Part shown: one piece after another, positions 17,347 through 24,617 of the stretch
Layout: each line of letters opens with the position of its first letter
Numbering within the stretch: the first letter of the stretch is position 1
NCBI RefSeq assembly: GCF_946885885.1
Contig: NZ_CAMPHN010000028.1
Location: 1-38,345 of the forward strand
Source of the DNA: an uncultured Pseudomonas sp.
Lineage (GTDB): Bacteria; Pseudomonadota; Gammaproteobacteria; Pseudomonadales; Pseudomonadaceae
Reading direction: 5' to 3'
Length of the DNA: 38,345 bases
The notes under the pieces: generated by a model
Databases searched by the model: none
The model's input: only the letters and a program-made list of their open reading frames with translations
Told to the model about the DNA's origin: nothing
Made by a program: the position numbers and the translations under genes

Positions 17347-17832
17347 CCCTTCGGCTGGCCTGCCATATCCGCAAGCACACTTCCGGATTGCATCCGGGCT
17401 AGCAGAGCGGCGTAGGGTGGATGACGCTTCATCCATCCACCAAATAACCATGGTGGATGGGTGACGCGTCAGGGGCATTCAGGCATCAGACGTTCCCCTG
17501 GATTTCATCCGGCCACGCAGCCGAGGCTCCTCGTCAGCAGCGATAACCCTTTGCAGCGGCTATCCCGTCACCTCCTCAGTCGGCAGTAGTCCATCCCTCG
17601 AAAACCGGTTTGCATCGGTGCGACCAATCCAATCGGTGCGGCGACAACCTTTCGTTGTTGAGCAATGGGTCAAGAAAATCACACATTGATTGCATCTCGC
17701 ACGGAACTCGCAGAACCGAACGGCGTTGTCACGGGTCAAGTGCTCATGGCCGCATCCGCTGAGGTATCAGGGACAGTGGCGTAAGCCGTGCGCGGCCTGC
17801 TTACAACGACATTTAACAAGGATGATTTTCCG
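17347..17832. other. Intergenic region with REP-like arms
   Basis: The 486-base gap holds a single CCGGATTGCATCCGGGCTAG arm at 17383-17402 and a GTAGGGTGGATGACGC palindrome at 17412-17470. A further CTGGATTTCATCCGG arm lies near 17500. The last 250 bases look unique and should hold the aminopeptidase promoter. No ORF is supported. Confidence 0.5.
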
Positions 17833-19446
17833 ATGACGAAGAAAAACAATGTTCGAAGGGTTGTTGGTTCTCTCGCGTTAGCCGCGTCCACCGCAAGCGT
17901 TGCAGCCCCTGGCAATGACAGTCAGCGCTTCAACGATTTCTGGACGCCGGGCAAGCCGTCGCTATCGGCTTGCAAATCGCCGTTGTTGGTTGGCACCCCG
18001 CTCGGTCTGCCGCATTGCATGCAGGCCAGCAAGGTGATGACCCGTTTGCAGGAGCTGCAGGACATCGCCAGCATGAACGGCGGCAATCGTGCGGCGGCGC
18101 AGCCGGGCTATCAAGCTTCGGTCGACTATGTACGCAGCACCCTGGAGCGCGCCGGTTACACCGTTACCCTGCAGGCATTTCCCTTCACCTCCTACGAGCC
18201 CATCGGCCCGGGCACGCTCAGCATGCTCGCGCCGACGCCGACCGATTACGTCTGGGATCAGGACTTCACCTACCTGTCGCAGACCGAAGCCGGCGATGTC
18301 AGCGCCAGCGTGGCGCCGGTCGATCTGGCGCTCGGGGCGGGCAATACTTCCACCAGTGGCTGCGAGGCGGAAGATTTCACCGGTTTCCCCAGCGGCTCCA
18401 TCGCCTTGATCCAGCGCGGCGCCTGTACCTTCCAGATCAAGGCTGAGAATGCCGCGGCCGCGGGTGCCGCCGGTGTGATCATCTTCAACCAGGGCGATAC
18501 CGAAGATCGCAAAGGCTTGATGAACGCGACCCTGGGCGACAGCTATGCCGGCGGTATTCCGGTGCTCTTCACCACCTACGATATCGGCGCCGGCTGGGCG
18601 CAGAGCGAAGGCGTGCAGGTGCGCATGGTGGCCGACGTCGAACGCAGCCGTACCGAAACCCACAACGTGATCGCCGAGACCCGTCGCGGCAACCCGGATA
18701 ACGTGGTGATGGTCGGCGCGCACCTGGATTCGGTGGGCGAAGGCCCCGGTATCAACGACAACGGCTCGGGCAGTGCCGCCTTGCTGGAAATGGCGGTGCT
18801 GATGAGCAAGGCTCACCCGTTCAACAAGGTGCGTTTCGCCTGGTGGGGTGCGGAAGAGTCGGGCCTGGTCGGTTCCACCTATTACGTCACCGAGTTGGCG
18901 GAAGAGGAAAAGCAACGGATCAAGGCGTATCTGAACTTCGACATGATCGCCTCGCCGAACTTCGGCAACTTCATCTATGACGGCGACGGTTCGGACTTCG
19001 GCCTGCAAGGCCCGCCCGGTTCGGCTGCCATCGAGCGCTTGCTGGGGGCTTACTTCAACCTGCGCAGTGCGCCGACCGAAGGCACCGAGATCGACTTCCG
19101 CTCCGACTATGCGCAGTTCTTCGACGACGGCATCGCCTTTGGCGGCTTGTTCACCGGCGCCGAAGATGTGAAGAGCGAGGAGCAGGCGCAGAAGTTCGGC
19201 GGTGCCGCCAACGAGCCGTTCGACCCGTGCTACCACCAGGCGTGCGACGACATCAGCAATATCGACACCGATGCCCTGGAGCTGCATGGCGATGCCATGG
19301 CCTTCGCCACCAGCTGGCTGTCGTTGTCGACCAAAATCATCGACGATGAAATCGCCGCGGCAGAAACCGCTCAGCAAGGGCGTTCGCTCCTGCGTCAGCA
19401 GTCCGTGCGTGACGTCGAGCGTTGGGGCCGTTACTTCATCAAGTAA
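17833..19446 (+). CDS. PaAP-type secreted aminopeptidase, M28 family
   Basis: This encodes a 537-residue zinc aminopeptidase close in length and layout to the Pseudomonas aeruginosa secreted leucine aminopeptidase PaAP (PA2939, about 536 residues). A signal peptide (residues 1-25) is followed by a propeptide-like segment and then a PA domain inserted at about 135-280 (SIALIQRGACTFQIKAENA). The di-zinc ligands of the family are visible: H297, D309, E342, D370 and H468, with E341 as catalytic base, all within one residue of the PaAP positions I recall. In P. aeruginosa it is secreted by type II secretion under quorum-sensing control and trimmed at the C-terminus. AAGGA at 17818-17822 supports the ATG. 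A strong terminator follows. Confidence 0.9.
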   Translation: MTKKNNVRRVVGSLALAASTASVAAPGNDSQRFNDFWTPGKPSLSACKSPLLVGTPLGLPHCMQASKVMTRLQELQDIASMNGGNRAAAQPGYQASVDYVRSTLERAGYTVTLQAFPFTSYEPIGPGTLSMLAPTPTDYVWDQDFTYLSQTEAGDVSASVAPVDLALGAGNTSTSGCEAEDFTGFPSGSIALIQRGACTFQIKAENAAAAGAAGVIIFNQGDTEDRKGLMNATLGDSYAGGIPVLFTTYDIGAGWAQSEGVQVRMVADVERSRTETHNVIAETRRGNPDNVVMVGAHLDSVGEGPGINDNGSGSAALLEMAVLMSKAHPFNKVRFAWWGAEESGLVGSTYYVTELAEEEKQRIKAYLNFDMIASPNFGNFIYDGDGSDFGLQGPPGSAAIERLLGAYFNLRSAPTEGTEIDFRSDYAQFFDDGIAFGGLFTGAEDVKSEEQAQKFGGAANEPFDPCYHQACDDISNIDTDALELHGDAMAFATSWLSLSTKIIDDEIAAAETAQQGRSLLRQQSVRDVERWGRYFIK

Positions 19447-19467
19447 GCGTCACGTCTGAAACAACGA

Positions 19468-19502
19468 CTGCGCCAGGGTGAAAACCCTGGCGCAGTTCTT
19501 TT
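19468..19502 (+). terminator. Rho-independent terminator after the aminopeptidase gene
   Basis: CTGCGCCAGGGT (19468-19479), a GAAA loop and ACCCTGGCGCAG (19484-19495) form a perfect 12-bp stem followed by TTCTTTT. The T tract is also the target site of the mobile element that starts at 19504. Confidence 0.92.
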
Positions 19503-19503
19503 A

Positions 19504-19778
19504 GGCTATGTACCAATCATGTGTTGCAGGTGACTTTTGTAGGGTGGGTCGGGCCGCGCAGGTTAGTGGCGCGGAGCCGGGCTGGTGAGGCAACTGCGGG
19601 ATCTGTGCGCCACGTAACCCACCAAGCGGTCTTCGGCCTGACCCCGCTGGTGGGTTACGGCGCAACTGATTAAGCGTCGACGGATAGCCCGTGATCAGGC
19701 GCCTAACCCACCCTACGAATTGCCGCGTCTTGGCGTTGCTAAGCTGGCCCGCGCAGCAACGCATAACGGTACATAGCC
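19504..19778. mobile_element. MITE-like element, copy A, 8-bp target duplication
   Basis: This is a 275-bp non-coding element. Its ends are inverted: the left starts GGCTATGTACCAATCATGTG, and the reverse complement of the right end starts GGCTATGTACCGTTATGCG. It is flanked by the perfect direct repeat TTCTTTTA (19496-19503 and 19779-19786). Inside are nested palindromes built from GTAGGGTGGGT, CGTAACCCACC, GGTGGGTTACG and ACCCACCCTAC. The right target copy contains the stop codon of the glutaredoxin-like gene, and the left copy is the terminator T tract. No transposase is encoded. Confidence 0.85.
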
Positions 19779-19783
19779 TTCTT

Positions 19784-20155
19784 TTATGCGTTAGCGAAGC
19801 GTTCGTTCAAGTAAGCGATGATCGCTTTGGATTCGTACAGCCAGGTGCTCTGGCCGTTTTCTTCGATGCGCAGGCACGGCACCTTGATCTTGCCGCCTTG
19901 CTGCTCCAGATCCTGCCGAGCCTGAGGGTTATTCTTCGCGTCGCGCAGCGCCACCGGCACATTCAGCTTGTGCAGGGTACGGCGGGTTTTCACGCAGAAA
20001 GGGCAGGCGTGGAACTGATACAAGGCCAGGCCGGCAGCGCTCCGTTCGACCGCGGCTTGCGCCTCGGGCGCGCGTTTGAGCTTGCGCGGGCGGGTGATGA
20101 AGTCGAGAAAGACGATCAACTGGCCGAGACCGATTCTGAGTGCCTTGATAAGCAT
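19784..20155 (-). CDS. Membrane-anchored glutaredoxin-like protein
   Basis: This encodes a 123-residue protein with an N-terminal hydrophobic segment (residues 1-20, LIKALRIGLGQLIVFLDFI) and then a basic linker. A thioredoxin-fold domain follows with the redox motif C51-P-F-C54, then KVPCLRI with the family cis-Pro and a C-terminal YESKAIIAYLNERF helix as in GST N-domains. It probably reduces disulfides or glutathione-mixed disulfides at the inner membrane; the partner is unknown. Its TAA stop lies inside the 8-bp duplication of the mobile element, so the gene end was regenerated by the insertion. Confidence 0.82.
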   Translation of the reverse strand: MLIKALRIGLGQLIVFLDFITRPRKLKRAPEAQAAVERSAAGLALYQFHACPFCVKTRRTLHKLNVPVALRDAKNNPQARQDLEQQGGKIKVPCLRIEENGQSTWLYESKAIIAYLNERFANA

Positions 20156-20288
20156 CCTGAGATAACCCTGGTTGGAAAATGACGGGGGCGAAGCTTACCC
20201 GAGTTTAGGGGCGCTGGCCCGAGACCAAGCCGAACGGCATAATCCGCGATTCTTTTCGAACCCGCCTGGCCAGGCGATGCGAGCCCCG

Positions 20289-20525
20289 ATGAAACCAGAA
20301 GACCTGCTCCTGCTCGTGACCCGGGAAATGCCCTTCGGCAAATACAAGGGCCGTTTGCTCGCCGATTTGCCGGGCAACTACCTCAACTGGTTCGCCCGCG
20401 AAGGTTTTCCCGCCGGCGAGATCGGCCGCCTGCTGGCCCTGATGCAGGAGATCGACCATAACGGCCTGTCGGGCTTGCTCGATCCGCTACGGACCAAACC
20501 GAGGGTGCCGTTCAAGGGGCAGTAA
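20289..20525 (+). CDS. DUF3820 family protein
   Basis: This encodes a 78-residue protein matching the DUF3820 pattern: MPFGKYKGRLLADLPGNYLNWFAREGFP. Pseudomonas members are annotated as putative quorum-sensing-regulated virulence factors, without a firm biochemical role. An in-frame ATG at 20277 would add four residues; the shorter start is chosen because the family begins with the MKPEDLL helix. It is divergent from the glutaredoxin-like gene and convergent with the next gene. Confidence 0.78.
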   Translation: MKPEDLLLLVTREMPFGKYKGRLLADLPGNYLNWFAREGFPAGEIGRLLALMQEIDHNGLSGLLDPLRTKPRVPFKGQ

Positions 20526-20579
20526 AAATGCCGTAGATCCCACACCTTGGCCGTTAGTTTGTGGCTTTGATTCGATCAC

Positions 20580-21638
20580 TCACTGCAACTTGGCGCTCAA
20601 TGGCTTACGCAGCTCATCGGCCCAGGCCACCAGCGGCACGTCCACCTCCGGTTGCCAGATACGCGTCCATAACAGCGTTAAACGGCTCAGGTCGCCGCGG
20701 TCCATCGGCCAGCGTTGTACCTGTTGGGCGAGCTGCCAGGCGCCGTCTTGCCGGCTGGCGAAGTCGAAGCGGAACGGATGGAAGCCGGTCATCCCCAGGC
20801 GCAGGTCGGTGACCACCAGGTGTTTGCCGATCTGGTCGTAGCGCAGCACGCCGTCGGTGAACCAGACCAGGCGCGCATGGGCGCTTGAATCCGCGAGTAC
20901 ATCGGCCAACTGGCTGCCGCGAGGAATGCGCCCCAGTTGCGCCGGCGTTCTATCGAACCAGCTGACCAGCGCCTCATGGTAGTAGTCGCCATCCAATACG
21001 ATCACCCGCCATAGCAGGCTGTTGAACGGGGTCGGTGTGCTGAACAGCCTGTCGGCCTGAATGCCCTGCTTGGCCAGTTGTGCTTCGACCCGCTGCTCGG
21101 CCATGTATTTGCCGCTCAGGGTGAAGCCCAGATAAAGGGTGGAAAGCAGCAGGGCGATAGCCGGCGCTTTGGCGCTTTTATCGCGTAGGCCGAACAGCAG
21201 ACCCAGGGCAACCGCGCCGATCAGCGGCAAGGTGTACAGCGGGTCGATGATAAAGATGCTCGACCAGGCGGTAGGGGTTGGTGTCAGCGGCCAGAACAGT
21301 TGGGTACCGTAGCTGGTGAAGGCGTCCAACAGCGGGTGGGTGATCAGCGCCAGCCAGACGGCGAAAAACAGCCTTCGCGCGGAGTAGTTGGGGGCGGGGC
21401 GAAAGCGCCGCGTCAGCCAGGTCAACAGCAAGGCCAGGGCGCTGAGGACGAACAGCGAATGGCTGAAGCCACGGTGATAGGTCATATCGGCCACAGCGTC
21501 GCCGTAGTCGATGATCACGTCCAGGTCCGGCAGCGTGCCGAGCATGGCGCCGTACAGCAACGCCTTGTGTCCTTGCCAGCGGCCGAGCAGCGCGCCTTGA
21601 ATGCTGGCGCCAAGCACCGCTTGGGTAATCGAATCCAT
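20580..21638 (-). CDS. YdjM-type inner-membrane metal-dependent hydrolase family protein
   Basis: This encodes a 352-residue membrane protein of the DUF457/YdjM group. The start MDSITQAVLGASIQGALLG and the motifs D38-L-D40, H55-R-G-F-S-H60 and T-H101-PLLDAF are typical. These His/Asp residues could bind a metal, which is the basis for the family's hydrolase name; activity is unproven. Several hydrophobic segments lie in the first 190 residues, followed by a soluble C-terminal domain. E. coli YdjM is LexA-regulated, but I see no clear LexA box here. It is a single gene. Confidence 0.83.
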   Translation of the reverse strand: MDSITQAVLGASIQGALLGRWQGHKALLYGAMLGTLPDLDVIIDYGDAVADMTYHRGFSHSLFVLSALALLLTWLTRRFRPAPNYSARRLFFAVWLALITHPLLDAFTSYGTQLFWPLTPTPTAWSSIFIIDPLYTLPLIGAVALGLLFGLRDKSAKAPAIALLLSTLYLGFTLSGKYMAEQRVEAQLAKQGIQADRLFSTPTPFNSLLWRVIVLDGDYYHEALVSWFDRTPAQLGRIPRGSQLADVLADSSAHARLVWFTDGVLRYDQIGKHLVVTDLRLGMTGFHPFRFDFASRQDGAWQLAQQVQRWPMDRGDLSRLTLLWTRIWQPEVDVPLVAWADELRKPLSAKLQ

Positions 21639-21864
21639 CGCAACAGGTCTCGAGCTGAGTCAGACAGCTAACTTAGCCGAGCTTAACGACCTTGGCAGCG
21701 GCGAAAGTTCAAGCAAAGATTTCAGGGCTGGCTAGATATGGCACGGCGGTGGCCTGCACGCATTTGCCGCTACGCCGCTATGCCGGTAACGTAGCGCCGC
21801 TGTGTTGGCGCCCAGGTGCCGTTTACTTCGATAAAGGCTGCGATGCCATGGACCAACCCCACTC

Positions 21865-22278
21865 ATGCTGGTGATATCCAACAGCGTTCACCTACCCGAC
21901 GACGAGATCGAGCTGACCGCCATCCGCGCCCAGGGCGCGGGCGGGCAGAACGTCAACAAGGTCTCCAGCGCCGTGCACCTGCGCTTCGACAGCCAGGCCT
22001 CGTCCTTGCCGCCGTTCTATAAGGAGCGTTTGCTGGCGTTGCGCGACAGCCGCATCACCGCCGACGGGGTGGTGATCATCAAGGCGCAACAGTACCGCAC
22101 TCAGGAGCAGAACCGCGCCGACGCCCTCGAACGACTGGCCGAGTTGATCCGCAACGCCGGCAAAACCGAAAAAGCCCGGCGCCCGACCAAGCCGACCCTG
22201 GGCTCGAAGAAGCGCCGCTTGGAAGGCAAGAGCAAGCGCGGGGCGATCAAGGCGGGTAGGGGTAAGGTGGATTTTTAA
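21865..22278 (+). CDS. arfB: ArfB (YaeJ) ribosome-rescue hydrolase
   Basis: This encodes a 137-residue peptidyl-tRNA hydrolase that frees ribosomes stalled on mRNAs lacking a stop codon. The catalytic GGQ loop is in [19 protein letters not shown] (about residues 19-37). The C-terminal 35-40 residues are rich in Lys and Arg ([20 protein letters not shown]), as needed to enter the empty mRNA channel. Length matches E. coli ArfB (140). The start [17 protein letters not shown] matches the family, although no good ribosome site is seen. The TAA stop lies within the 8-bp duplication (22271-22278) of the adjacent mobile element. Confidence 0.92.
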   Translation: MLVISNSVHLPDDEIELTAIRAQGAGGQNVNKVSSAVHLRFDSQASSLPPFYKERLLALRDSRITADGVVIIKAQQYRTQEQNRADALERLAELIRNAGKTEKARRPTKPTLGSKKRRLEGKSKRGAIKAGRGKVDF

Positions 22279-22545
22279 GGCTCTGTACCCGTTATGTGTT
22301 GAGTCGTCCCGAACAGCTATGAGGTGCATGAAGAGCGGTAAAACGTAGGGTGGGTTAGGCGCGAACCGGGCTCAGGCAAACACCATCAATGCCCAACGCG
22401 CCGTAACCCACCATAGCGGTCCACCGATAAACCGCAATGGTGGGTTACGCGGCGCTCGAAATGCGTGGTGCCCTGCCATAACTCGTCCCAGCGCCGCTAA
22501 CCCACCCTACAAAAGTTGCGTGCAACAGGTAACTGGGACATAGCC
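22279..22545. mobile_element. MITE-like element, copy B, 8-bp target duplication
   Basis: This 267-bp non-coding element is of the same kind as copy A. The left end is GGCTCTGTACCCGTTATGTG, and the reverse complement of the right end is GGCTATGTCCCAGTTACCTG. The right end shares the CAACTTTTGTAGGGTGGGT stretch with the left end of copy A (there GACTTTTGTAGGGTGGGT). It is flanked by the perfect repeat ATTTTTAA (22271-22278 and 22546-22553). Internal GTAACCCACC/GGTGGGTTAC arms can fold. No transposase is present. Confidence 0.85.
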
Positions 22546-22563
22546 ATTTTTAATGGTCCGGCG

Positions 22564-22604
22564 TTACGCGACCTCGGAGCGAGTTTTTTGCGGCGCCTCC
22601 TACG
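22564..22604. repeat. Partial REP-like arm
   Basis: GCGCCTCCTAC at 22594-22604 matches the right arm of the palindrome at 4364-4463, and an upstream CGGAGCGAGTTTT is the loop side. It abuts the 3' end of the CDF transporter gene. Confidence 0.5.
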
Positions 22605-23226
22605 AGGCCCCAACTTCCTGAATCAGCTCCTGACGCGCATGGCGCATCACCTGATAGGACGAACCGACCGCCAGACCGGCCATGATGCCGGCCACCAGCA
22701 GGTCCGGCCAGGCGCTGCCGGTGCCGAACACGCCGAGAGCGGCGAACAGCACGGCGATATTGCCGAGGGCGTCGTTACGCGAGCACAGCCAGACGCTGCG
22801 CATATTGCTGTCGCCCTCGCGGTAGGCATAGAGCAGGGCGGCCACGCCGACATTGGCCAGCAAAGCCAGGGAGCCGACCCAGCCCATGGTGGGCGCGTCG
22901 GGCACCTGGCCGCTGAGCAGGTGCCAGATCGCCGCGATCAGCACGCCGACGCCGAATGTCAGCATGGACAGGGCTTTGAACAGCGAGGCCTTGGCGCGCA
23001 GGGTCAGGCTCATGCCCAGCACCAGCAGACTGATGCCGTAGTTGGCGGCATCGCCGAGAAAGTCCAGCGAGTCCGCCAATAGCGATACCGAATCGGCACG
23101 CACGCCGGCGATGACTTCCACCCCGAACATGCCCAGGTTGACCGCCAAGGCGGCCCAGAGAATCTTGCGATAGCGCTTGGTGAGGCGAGTGGTTTCACAT
23201 GCGGTACTGCAGCAGTTGGCGCCCAT
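22600..23226 (-). CDS. CDF family metal cation exporter
   Basis: This encodes a 208-residue cation diffusion facilitator, expected to export Zn/Cd/Co-type ions by proton antiport. About six hydrophobic segments are seen. Candidate metal-site residues lie in ADSLDFLGDA (D-x3-D in the second helix) and CSRNDALGN (fifth helix). The N-terminus has C5-C6-S-T-A-C10, a possible metal-capture site. It is shorter than CzcD and appears to lack the long cytoplasmic C-terminal domain. It is divergent from a MerR-type regulator with a 19-bp-spacer promoter between them, so it is very likely metal-induced. Confidence 0.82.
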   Translation of the reverse strand: MGANCCSTACETTRLTKRYRKILWAALAVNLGMFGVEVIAGVRADSVSLLADSLDFLGDAANYGISLLVLGMSLTLRAKASLFKALSMLTFGVGVLIAAIWHLLSGQVPDAPTMGWVGSLALLANVGVAALLYAYREGDSNMRSVWLCSRNDALGNIAVLFAALGVFGTGSAWPDLLVAGIMAGLAVGSSYQVMRHARQELIQEVGAS

Positions 23227-23255
23227 TAGGCTTCTCCTGTAAGGGGATGGGCAGT

Positions 23256-23286
23256 ACGCTAAACCCTGTAGTCACTACGGAGTCAA
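23256..23286 (-). promoter_or_regulatory. MerR-type promoter/operator for the CDF gene
   Basis: Reading the - strand, TTGACT (23286-23281) and TAGCGT (23261-23256) are separated by 19 bases. The spacer contains the dyad CCGTAGTGACTACAGG. Over-long 19-20 base spacers with a central dyad are the mark of MerR-activated promoters, and this one closely resembles CadR/PbrR/MerR targets. The -35 box ends 4 bases before the regulator's ATG, so binding should also repress the regulator. Confidence 0.85.
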
Positions 23287-23289
23287 GCC

Positions 23290-23721
23290 ATGGGCAAGCC
23301 GCTGACCATCGGCGGGTTGAGCCGCGAGAGTGGCGTCAATCTGGAAACCATTCGCTTTTATGAGCGTAGCGGGTTGCTGCCACAACCCAAACGCAGCGCG
23401 GCGGGCTACCGACATTACCAGGAGGCCGATATTCGCCGGGTACGCTTTATCCGTCGCGGCCGCGAACTGGGTTTCAGTCTGGACGAGATTCGCACGCTGC
23501 TCGGTTTGGCCGCGCAGCCCCACAGCCCCTGTGCCGAAGCCGACCAGTTGGTGCAGGAACACCTGTTGACCATCGATGCGCGGATTCGCGACTTACAGAA
23601 GATGAAAGCGGAGCTGAGCAAGCTCGCCGGCTGTACCAGCGCCGAGGCCGAACATTGCCGGCTGCTGGAGGCGCTGGATAGCCGCGCCTGCTGCGCGGTG
23701 CAGGAAGGCGAGAACTACTGA
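23290..23721 (+). CDS. MerR family metal-responsive regulator
   Basis: This encodes a 143-residue MerR-type activator. The N-terminal helix-turn-helix and wing are clear (TIGGLSRESGVNLETIRFYE, then RSAAGYRHY). The dimerisation helix runs to about 110. Cysteines C81, C115 and C123 correspond to the three metal ligands of MerR-like sensors, with a further C134-C135 pair near the end. Spacings of 34 and 8 differ by one from Tn501 MerR as I recall it (35 and 9), so the metal is uncertain: Cd/Pb/Zn or Hg. CGGAG at 23278-23282 supports the start. It controls the divergent CDF exporter. Its TGA overlaps the convergent mgsA stop by 7 bases. Confidence 0.88.
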   Translation: MGKPLTIGGLSRESGVNLETIRFYERSGLLPQPKRSAAGYRHYQEADIRRVRFIRRGRELGFSLDEIRTLLGLAAQPHSPCAEADQLVQEHLLTIDARIRDLQKMKAELSKLAGCTSAEAEHCRLLEALDSRACCAVQEGENY

Positions 23722-24179
23722 CGCTGGTCGAGATAGGTCTGGTAATCCGGCACCCGATAGTCGTGGGCCTGATCCAGCAGGGCGCTGCCGAGCATGTAGT
23801 CGGCGCTGCTTTCGTTACAGGCCACGGGAATGTTCCATACCGCCGCCACCCGCAGCAGCGCCTTGATGTCCGGATCGTGGGGCTGTTGCTCGAAGGGGTC
23901 CCAGAAGAACACCAGCATATCCACCCGTTGCTCGGCGATACGCGCGCCCAACTGCTGATCGCCGCCGAGCGGCCCACTGATCATGCATTCGACCGGCAGG
24001 CCGAGGCGCCGCCCCAGTAGCAGGCCGGTGGTGCCGGTCGCCAATAGATGGTGGCGCGCCAGCTTGTCGCGCTGACGCTCGCTCCAGTCGAGCAGGAACT
24101 CCTTGCAGTGGTCGTGGGCGACCAACGCGATACGCTTACGCGCGGGCAGGGTGGCGGTGGTGAAGCTGATACGCGGCAT
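23715..24179 (-). CDS. mgsA: Methylglyoxal synthase
   Basis: This encodes a 154-residue enzyme converting dihydroxyacetone phosphate to methylglyoxal and phosphate. It is close to E. coli MgsA in length (152). Family features seen are RKRIALVAHDHCK near the N-terminus, LLATGTTG phosphate-binding loop, SGPLGGDQQLGA, FFWDPFEQQPHDPDIKAL and ACNESSADYM near the end. The listed catalytic Asp/His residues of the family fall in these motifs. The start codon at 24179 matches family N-termini. The open frame continues upstream through REP repeats, which is not coding. It lies upstream of gap in the same orientation, but REP repeats separate them. Confidence 0.92.
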   Translation of the reverse strand: MPRISFTTATLPARKRIALVAHDHCKEFLLDWSERQRDKLARHHLLATGTTGLLLGRRLGLPVECMISGPLGGDQQLGARIAEQRVDMLVFFWDPFEQQPHDPDIKALLRVAAVWNIPVACNESSADYMLGSALLDQAHDYRVPDYQTYLDQRQ

Positions 24180-24301
24180 GGCGGTTTCCTGATCTTGCGA
24201 GGTGTAAGGGGTTAGAGGGTGGGTTCTTTGCGTTGGGCTTCGCGGGCTCAGCGCCAACCTACGAATGCGACAACCTCCGGCATCAAGGATGAACGAGATC
24301 C

Positions 24302-24612
24302 CGTAGCCGGATGCAATCCGGGATGGTCTTTCGGTCAGCACCGCTGCCCCGGATTTCATCCGGGCTACAAGAGCCTGCGCTCGTCGTGAGGTCGTATCGC
24401 CCAAAGCGTTGTAGTTCCGTAGCCCGTATATGCAATCCGGGGATGGTCTTTCGGTCACCACCGATGCCCCGGATTTCATCCGGGCTACAAGAGCCTGCGC
24501 TCGCCGTGAGGTCGCATCGCCCAAAGCGCTGTAGCCCGAATAAGCCTAGGCGCAATCCGGGGATGGTCGTATGGCCAGCACCGCTGCCCCCGGATTTCAT
24601 CCGAGCTACGAG
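24302..24612. repeat. Tandem array of 120-bp REP-containing units
   Basis: About 2.6 direct copies with a 119-121 base period. Each has a GCAATCCGGGGATGGTC arm, a loop, and CCCCGGATTTCATCCGGGCTAC; copies 1 and 2 continue with AGAGCCTGCGCTCG and CCCAAAGCG. The third copy runs into the 3' end of gap. Each unit can form a hairpin, so the array probably ends or protects the gap transcript. A tandem-repeat reading frame through it on the - strand is not a real gene. Confidence 0.85.
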
Positions 24613-24617
24613 CGCCT

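Noticed and set aside
17962..19377. 471-residue - strand frame opposite the aminopeptidase
   Set aside because: The + strand has signal peptide, all zinc ligands, a terminator and the expected length; the other is a shadow.
21692..21874. 60-residue frame upstream of arfB
   Set aside because: No ribosome site, no family resemblance, Arg/Ala-biased composition typical of GC-rich noise.
24180..24524. Extension of mgsA giving repeated MGDATSRRAQALVARMKSG-like peptide
   Set aside because: The peptide repeat comes from translating the 120-bp REP array; MgsA starts at 24179.
24302..24612. CRISPR-like array
   Set aside because: The direct repeats are 120 bp without short repeat/unique spacer structure and contain REP palindromes; no cas genes are present.
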